DNA of 50,652 nucleotides from positions 1 to 50,652 of the forward strand of contig JAFYYU010000014.1 of NCBI GenBank assembly GCA_017557425.1. Reading direction: 5' to 3'. Within the stretch, counting starts at the first letter, position 1, and each line of letters begins with the position of its first letter. Below the pieces are notes generated by a model that did not search any database, was not told the origin of the DNA, and saw only the letters and a list, made by a program, of their open reading frames with translations. Below are positions 46,253 to 50,652 of this stretch, one piece after another. The position numbers and the translations under genes are program-made. This stretch comes from Muribaculaceae bacterium. Its GTDB lineage: Bacteria; Bacteroidota; Bacteroidia; Bacteroidales; Muribaculaceae.

Positions 46253-47899
46253 TTAGTTGTTGGTTTCTACTTGTTTAAGGGCTGCAGTGTAGGCCTCATC
46301 ATAGTATTTGATGAAGTTTTCCCACGAGGCAGCCTTGCTGGTGGTGCGGGAGCCGTTGCGCACGCTTTGCATCATCTTGGGTTCCATCACGTAAAGATTG
46401 AGCAGACCCGAGACAACAGTCTGCACCGTGTCAGCATAGTTGCTGTCGGTGCGGTGAACGACCTTGATACCGCTCAAGTCACTGTCGTCACCAAAGTTGT
46501 CAAGCACCCACTGGCCAAAGCCGGCGAGGTCGGTGGTGACGGTAGGCAAGCCAAAGGCGGCACTCTCCAGCGGCGTATAACCCCACGGCTCATAATAGGA
46601 CGGGAACACGGCTGCGTCAAGGCCTGCCAACAGGTCATAATAAGCCATGTCAAAGATGCCGTCATTGCCGTTAAGGTAGGAAGGCACGTCGATGACCGTG
46701 ACCATGTCCTGGGGCTCATTATGGAAGCCCAGCGCATTGATGCGGCTATAGATCGGGTCGTTGTCAGGATTATACAGGTTATGGGTGATGACGGGGTTGA
46801 AGAGGCGGTGAGGCTTGCGGGAAGCCATATTCTCGACAAGGTCGGCACGCGGCGACTTCATCCATGCCGGCACCAGCACAAAGGCCACCACCTTGCGCTG
46901 CAGGCTGGTAACCCTTTCCAGCGCATCACGCAGCGACGAGAGGGCGTCAAGATAGACGTCGATGCCCTTGTTGCGTATCTCCAGACGTCCCGACGTGGCG
47001 ATAATCATGGTATCCTCGGGGAAAACCTGCCCTGTGAGGGCTCCAGCCACCCGCAGCATGCATTGACGGGCGGCGGCACGTGTAGCGGTGAATTTTGCAC
47101 CCTTGGGCACATAGTTCTGCTCAAAGGCATTGGGCGTCACTATCGGACGGCGCTCCAGCAACTGCTCGCACTCGCGGGCCGTCACCTCGCTCACCGTGGT
47201 AAAAGCGTCGGCAGCATGTGCAGCAGCCTTCTCGAGCGAATGTTTGGACTGCATGTTGAGTTCTTCGGCCATCTGGTCACCAAAGTAACCCTGCATAAAG
47301 TCATACAAGGGCTTGCCGTTACCACAGATGCTGCGGCCGATGCTTGTGGCATGGGTAGTGAATACCGTGGCCACGTGGGGCAAGCGGGACTTGACATAGA
47401 GCAGTCCCATGCCGGTCGTCCATTCATCAAAATGGGCAACGACCTTCATCTCGGGATTATCCTTCCACTTGACGATGCTCTCGACAACGAGGGCTGCAGC
47501 ATAGGCAAACATGCAGGACTCATCATAGTCACCATAGGCATGCAGTGAATCCACGCCGTAGCGCTCCCACATTTCGGCATAAAGCTCGTTCTTGTAGGGA
47601 TACAGCGCGTCATAGGTCACCAGTACGGCCAACGGCTTACCCGGGACGTCCCAGCGCCCTACCCTCACTCGCACGCCGCTGGGCAGACCAGTCTTGCGCT
47701 GCCATGCGGCAAGGGGTGTCTTACCCTCGATAAACGAGGGCGACGGGTTATCGGCCGACCACAGATCGGGACCGATAAATATCAGATTGTCTTTATATCG
47801 TTTTTGGAGGGTCTTGGCCTTGGTCGAAAGCACGGCATAAATGCCGCCGACTTTGTTACAGACCTCCCAACTAGTTTCAAACAGTAAGTCTAACATCAC
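46253..47899 (-). CDS. GT3 (eukaryotic-type) glycogen synthase
   Basis: A 548-residue GT-B enzyme. The N-terminal FETSWEVCNKVGGIYAVLST is the hallmark of GT3 glycogen synthases, the family found in animals and fungi, rather than bacterial GlgA (GT5). The catalytic EPWGYTPLE region has the E-x7-E pattern. HFDEWTTGMGLLYVK and THATSIGRS are also typical. GT3 enzymes use UDP-glucose; bacterial members may differ. It is shorter than animal enzymes, which carry regulatory extensions. A TACCTTTG -7 box lies about 30 bases upstream. Confidence 0.93.
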   Translation of the reverse strand: MMLDLLFETSWEVCNKVGGIYAVLSTKAKTLQKRYKDNLIFIGPDLWSADNPSPSFIEGKTPLAAWQRKTGLPSGVRVRVGRWDVPGKPLAVLVTYDALYPYKNELYAEMWERYGVDSLHAYGDYDESCMFAYAAALVVESIVKWKDNPEMKVVAHFDEWTTGMGLLYVKSRLPHVATVFTTHATSIGRSICGNGKPLYDFMQGYFGDQMAEELNMQSKHSLEKAAAHAADAFTTVSEVTARECEQLLERRPIVTPNAFEQNYVPKGAKFTATRAAARQCMLRVAGALTGQVFPEDTMIIATSGRLEIRNKGIDVYLDALSSLRDALERVTSLQRKVVAFVLVPAWMKSPRADLVENMASRKPHRLFNPVITHNLYNPDNDPIYSRINALGFHNEPQDMVTVIDVPSYLNGNDGIFDMAYYDLLAGLDAAVFPSYYEPWGYTPLESAAFGLPTVTTDLAGFGQWVLDNFGDDSDLSGIKVVHRTDSNYADTVQTVVSGLLNLYVMEPKMMQSVRNGSRTTSKAASWENFIKYYDEAYTAALKQVETNN

Positions 47900-47928
47900 T
47901 TGACAGTAATATTACGAAAATTCGGGCA

Positions 47929-47936
47929 CAAAGGTA
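47929..47936 (-). promoter_or_regulatory. TACCTTTG -7 element of the glycogen operon
   Basis: The minus strand reads TACCTTTG from 47936 to 47929, a match to TAnnTTTG, 29 bases before the ATG. The -33 box is not clear. Confidence 0.45.
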
Positions 47937-48048
47937 CAAAAAATTCCTCAATTTTCCACCACTTTCAATGAATTATCTGTCCTTAACTGTGCAAACGATT
48001 GTCAAACCGTTTCAATTCCAGTCCTGAGAGCCCTTTGTGCCCCGCGAG

Positions 48049-48109
48049 AAGGCGCTAAGGTGCGAAGCTTTTTTAATGATTCTTAGCGGCTTTGCATCTT
48101 GGCGTGGGG
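48049..48109. repeat. CTTAGCG-family units downstream of dnaK
   Basis: An inverted short unit (about 48049-48066) precedes a direct unit at 48079-48109, ATTCTTAGCGGCTTTGCATC then TTGGCGTGGGG. The latter resembles the inverted copy at 50324-50355. Confidence 0.6.
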
Positions 48110-48125
48110 ACGTGTGGAAAGAGAA

Positions 48126-48155
48126 ATGGCGCAGGGCATCACTGCTCCACGCCAT
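48126..48155 (-). terminator. likely dnaK terminator
   Basis: On the minus strand ATGGCGTGG pairs with CCTGCGCCAT (six Watson-Crick pairs then wobbles) and TTTCTCTTT follows. Confidence 0.5.
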
Positions 48156-48180
48156 CATCCAAATTATTAACCTAAAAATA

Positions 48181-50109
48181 TTACTTTACTTCTTCATAAG
48201 TGGTGTCTTCGACGTTGTCGCCACCCTGGTTGGGAGCACCGCCGCCGGGGTTGCCCTGGAAGCCTGCGCCGCCCATGTTGTTGGGGTCAAAGCCTGCACC
48301 GGGCTGGCCTTGTGCACCGCCTGCCTGCTGATACATCTTCTCGAACAGAGAGTTCAGTTCGGCCGATGCGGTGTCGATGGCAGCGAGGTCTTGGTTCTTG
48401 TGGGCTTCCTTGAGTTTGCCCAGGGCGCCCTCGATCTGGCCCTTGATGTCGGCGGGCAGCTTGTCACCACTGTCCTTGAGCACCTTCTCGGTTTGGAAGA
48501 TGAGGGCATCGGCAGCGTTGATCTTATCGACACGCTCTTTCTCGGCGGCATCGGCGGCAGCGTTGGCGGTAGCCTCGTCCTTCATGCGCTGGATTTCGGC
48601 GTCACTCAGGCCGCTCGAAGCCTCGATGCGGATGCTCTGCTCCTTACCGGTAGCCTTGTCCTTGGCGCTCACGTTCATGATACCGTTGGCATCGACCTCG
48701 AAGGTCACCTCGATCTGCGGGATGCCACGGGGAGCGGGAGCGATTCCATCCAGGTGGAAGCGGCCCAGCGTCTTGCAGTCCTTGGCCATGGGGCGCTCAC
48801 CCTGCAGGACATGGATTTCCACCTCAGGCTGGTTGTCGGCAGCCGTCGAGAAGATCTGGCTGCGACGGGCAGGAATCGTGGTGTTGGCCTCGATGAGCTT
48901 GGTCATCACGCCACCCAGCGTCTCGATACCCACGCTCAGGGGCACGACGTCGAGCAGCAGCACGTCCTTGACGTCGCCGGTGAGCACACCGCCCTGGATA
49001 GCGGCACCCACAGCAACCACCTCATCGGGGTTAACACCCTTGGACGGAGCCTTGCCAAAGAATTTCTCTACCACCTGCTGAACGGCGGGGATACGGGTCG
49101 AACCGCCCACGAGGATGACCTCGTTGATGTCGTTGGTGGTCAAGCCGGCATCGGCAAGAGCCTTGCGGCAGGGCTCGATGGTGCTCTGGATCAGGTCATC
49201 GCACAACTGCTCGAACTTGGCGCGCGACAGCGTCTTTACCAGGTGCTTGGGCATACCGTCAAGCTGGGTGATATAAGGCAGGTTGATCTCGGTGCTGGTA
49301 GAGCTGGAAAGCTCGATCTTGGCCTTCTCGGCAGCCTCTTTCAGGCGCTGCAGGGCCATGGGGTCCTTGCGCAGGTCCATGTTGTTCTCCTGCTGGAACT
49401 CGTCGGCCAGCCAGGTGATGATGCGCTGGTCGAAGTCGTCGCCGCCCAGGTGGGTGTCACCGTTGGTGGCCTTTACCTCAAACACGCCGTCGCCCAGCTC
49501 CAGGATCGAGATATCAAATGTACCGCCACCCAGGTCAAACACGGCAATGCGCTTGTCGCTGTTGTCCTTGTCCAGGCCATAGGCCAGAGCGGCTGCGGTG
49601 GGCTCGTTGACGATGCGCTGCACCTTCAGGCCGGCAACCTCACCGGCTTCCTTGGTGGCCTTGCGCTGGGCGTCGTTGAAGTAGGCAGGCACGGTGATAA
49701 CGGCCTCGTCAACGGTGGTTCCCAGGTAATCCTCGGCGGTCTTCTTCATCTTTTGGAGAATCATCGCCGAAATCTCTTGCGGGGTGTACTGGCGGCCGGC
49801 AATCTCCACGCGGGGCTGGTTGCTGCCGTTGTTCACCACCTTGTAGGGCACGCGCTCCACATCCTTCAGGACGTGGTCATACTGCTCGCCCATGAAACGC
49901 TTGATAGAAAATACGGTACCCGTGGGGTTCATGATGGCCTGACGCTTAGCGGGATCACCCACGATGCGCTCGCCACCCTCCTTGAAAGCAACTACCGAAG
50001 GCGTCGTGTTGCGGCCTTCACTGTTGGGGATCACAACAGGCTTGGAGCCTTCCAGAACCGAAACACACGAGTTAGTCGTTCCTAAATCGATACCAATAAT
50101 CTTTCCCAT
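48181..50109 (-). CDS. dnaK: chaperone DnaK (Hsp70)
   Basis: A 642-residue Hsp70 of normal length. The ATPase domain opens with [16 protein letters not shown] and contains [22 protein letters not shown] and [12 protein letters not shown]. The substrate-binding domain follows at ~385-540, with [15 protein letters not shown] before it. The Gly/Gln/Pro-rich tail ends in YEEVK. It refolds proteins with DnaJ and GrpE, neither of which is encoded adjacent. A palindromic site about 150 bases upstream may be its regulatory site. Confidence 0.98.
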   Translation of the reverse strand: MGKIIGIDLGTTNSCVSVLEGSKPVVIPNSEGRNTTPSVVAFKEGGERIVGDPAKRQAIMNPTGTVFSIKRFMGEQYDHVLKDVERVPYKVVNNGSNQPRVEIAGRQYTPQEISAMILQKMKKTAEDYLGTTVDEAVITVPAYFNDAQRKATKEAGEVAGLKVQRIVNEPTAAALAYGLDKDNSDKRIAVFDLGGGTFDISILELGDGVFEVKATNGDTHLGGDDFDQRIITWLADEFQQENNMDLRKDPMALQRLKEAAEKAKIELSSSTSTEINLPYITQLDGMPKHLVKTLSRAKFEQLCDDLIQSTIEPCRKALADAGLTTNDINEVILVGGSTRIPAVQQVVEKFFGKAPSKGVNPDEVVAVGAAIQGGVLTGDVKDVLLLDVVPLSVGIETLGGVMTKLIEANTTIPARRSQIFSTAADNQPEVEIHVLQGERPMAKDCKTLGRFHLDGIAPAPRGIPQIEVTFEVDANGIMNVSAKDKATGKEQSIRIEASSGLSDAEIQRMKDEATANAAADAAEKERVDKINAADALIFQTEKVLKDSGDKLPADIKGQIEGALGKLKEAHKNQDLAAIDTASAELNSLFEKMYQQAGGAQGQPGAGFDPNNMGGAGFQGNPGGGAPNQGGDNVEDTTYEEVK

Positions 50110-50162
50110 AATAAATGTCTCTCTTTCTTTGTTTTGTATGTTGTTTTTAATGTTTATTTCGC

Positions 50163-50198
50163 GTTTAGACCTTAGTCTTTAGACCTTAGACCTTAGTT
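50163..50198. repeat. TTTAGAC/CTTAG tract upstream of dnaK
   Basis: Degenerate tandem units (TTTAGACCTTAGTCTTTAGA and on) related to the TTTAGG tracts at 23903 and 50471. They lie in the dnaK upstream region. Confidence 0.55.
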
Positions 50199-50260
50199 GG
50201 CTAACGCCTATAATGACACAGGTCACCATGCCCAACACTTGCAAACCGTGTGCCAAAACC

Positions 50261-50291
50261 GACAGGGTGACACATTGTCAGCCACCCTGTC
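50261..50291. promoter_or_regulatory. nested palindrome upstream of dnaK, candidate operator
   Basis: GACAGGGTG (50261-50269) pairs perfectly with CACCCTGTC (50283-50291), and inside lies a second palindrome TGACA-CAT-TGTCA. The repeated TGACA/TGTCA half-sites suggest a protein-binding site, possibly for heat-shock control. It is not a CIRCE element. About 150 bases separate it from the dnaK ATG. The rest of 50110-50490 holds only repeats. Confidence 0.4.
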
Positions 50292-50323
50292 AGTATTTTG
50301 CCCGCTCGTACCTATGAGATCTG

Positions 50324-50355
50324 CCCCACGCTAAGACGCAAAGCCGCAAAGAATA
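50324..50355 (-). repeat. CTTAGCG-family unit, inverted copy
   Basis: The minus strand reads ATTCTTTGCGGCTTTTGCGT then CTTAGCGTGGGG, close to the direct copy at 48079-48109 on the other side of dnaK. Confidence 0.65.
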
Positions 50356-50361
50356 ATGGTC

Positions 50362-50447
50362 GGCGAATTAAACAAATTAGACGAATAGGCATCCGCGCTC
50401 ACTTTGAACGCGGATGCCTAATTAGTTTAATTCGTGAAATTCGCCGA
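50362..50447. repeat. inverted pair of GGCATCCGC repeats
   Basis: Two copies of the dispersed unit face each other. The core GGCATCCGCG (50389-50398) is perfectly complementary to CGCGGATGCC (50409-50418), and imperfect pairing continues outward to CGGCGAATT / AATTCGCCG. The result is a large cruciform-capable hairpin between dnaK and the gene at the right edge. It could terminate the latter. Confidence 0.75.
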
Positions 50448-50490
50448 CAAAAGACGAGCGCGGATGCACCTAAAGCCTAAAACCTAAAGC

Positions 50491-50652
50491 CTACCAACTG
50501 CCCGAGAGCAGGTAGTCGATCAGGGAGGTGACGTCGCTGATGTTGACGCTGCTGTCCTGGTTGCAATCGGCGGCTGTCAGATTAACGCCTGATGGATTAC
50601 CGCTCAGCAGGTAGTCGATCAGGGCCGTCACGTCGCTGATGTTCACGCTGCC
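50491..50652 (-). CDS. C-terminal dockerin-like tail of a gene cut by the right edge
   Basis: The last 53 codons of a minus-strand gene. They encode two motifs, GSVNISDVTALIDYLLSG and DSSVNISDVTSLIDYLLSG, and end in SW. The tail is closely similar to those at 32000-32175 and 35950-36139. The second motif reads NQDSSVN, so part of the calcium-ligand pattern is altered. The TAG stop is the first unit of a TAGGCTTTAGGTTTTAGG tract. The main part of the protein is outside the window. Confidence 0.85.
   Translation of the reverse strand, partial: GSVNISDVTALIDYLLSGNPSGVNLTAADCNQDSSVNISDVTSLIDYLLSGSW

Noticed and set aside
48037-50085. A 682-codon open frame antisense to dnaK, and similar long antisense frames opposite the Tricorn-like (17607-19331), tamB (41532-43277) and glgP (43718-45580) genes
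   Set aside because: They mirror the codon bias of strong genes on the other strand, show no family motifs, and have Val/His/Leu-rich compositions typical of antisense frames.

Overview
The window looks like chromosomal DNA from a Bacteroidales bacterium, most like Muribaculaceae or Prevotellaceae. Several genes have promoters of the Bacteroidetes form (TTTG, about 19-20 bases, TAnnTTTG). It carries a TamL lipoprotein overlapping TamB, a eukaryotic-type (GT3) glycogen synthase beside an alpha-glucan phosphorylase, a BspA-type leucine-rich-repeat gene, and secreted proteins ending in paired dockerin-like calcium motifs. Most genes have moderately high G+C. One surface-protein gene (34670-36139) is clearly AT-rich. 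No rRNA, tRNA or CRISPR array was seen.

Layout, left to right. 1-1292: a truncated BspA-like gene and an AT-rich repeat field. 1293-3269 (+): a polytopic glycosyltransferase-like protein and ridA. 3430-13830 (-): a tight seven-gene operon with gaps of 7 to 53 bases. In transcription order it encodes a membrane protein with two Rossmann/RCK-like segments and a RyR-like tail, an exported TPR protein, an outer-membrane barrel-like protein, an exported LRR-caspase, a membrane-anchored TIR protein with a periplasmic beta region, a stand-alone RyR-domain protein, and an exported phosphoesterase fused to a PQQ-type propeller. This is the most interesting part: it reads like an envelope-spanning signalling or defence system combining TIR, caspase and RyR domains. 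Its function is not known to me.

14045-19499 (+), divergent from that operon: a six-hairpin glycosidase-like lipoprotein and a Tricorn-type protease. 20118-23905 (+): dxr, rseP and rlmI. 23996-26492: a small lipoprotein and dipeptidyl peptidase III. 26526-32175 (+): lptF/G, ribBA, an HD hydrolase and a secreted endonuclease I with dockerin-like tail, nearly without gaps. 32314-34479: a ClpC-like ATPase without the usual N domain. 34670-36139: the AT-rich surface protein. 36317-43526 (-): tamL and tamB. 43685-47899 (-): glycogen phosphorylase and glycogen synthase. 48181-50109 (-): dnaK. The right edge cuts another gene with a dockerin-like tail.

Intergenic DNA is unusually structured. Three dispersed repeat families recur: a ~40-base unit ending in GGCATCCGC, telomere-like TTTAGG(C) tracts that start exactly at TAG stop codons in three genes, and a CTTAGCG/CTTTGCG unit that occurs inverted on both sides of dnaK. 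A MITE-like element lies at 19688-19866. Limits: all calls come from reading the sequence. No homology or structure searches were run.
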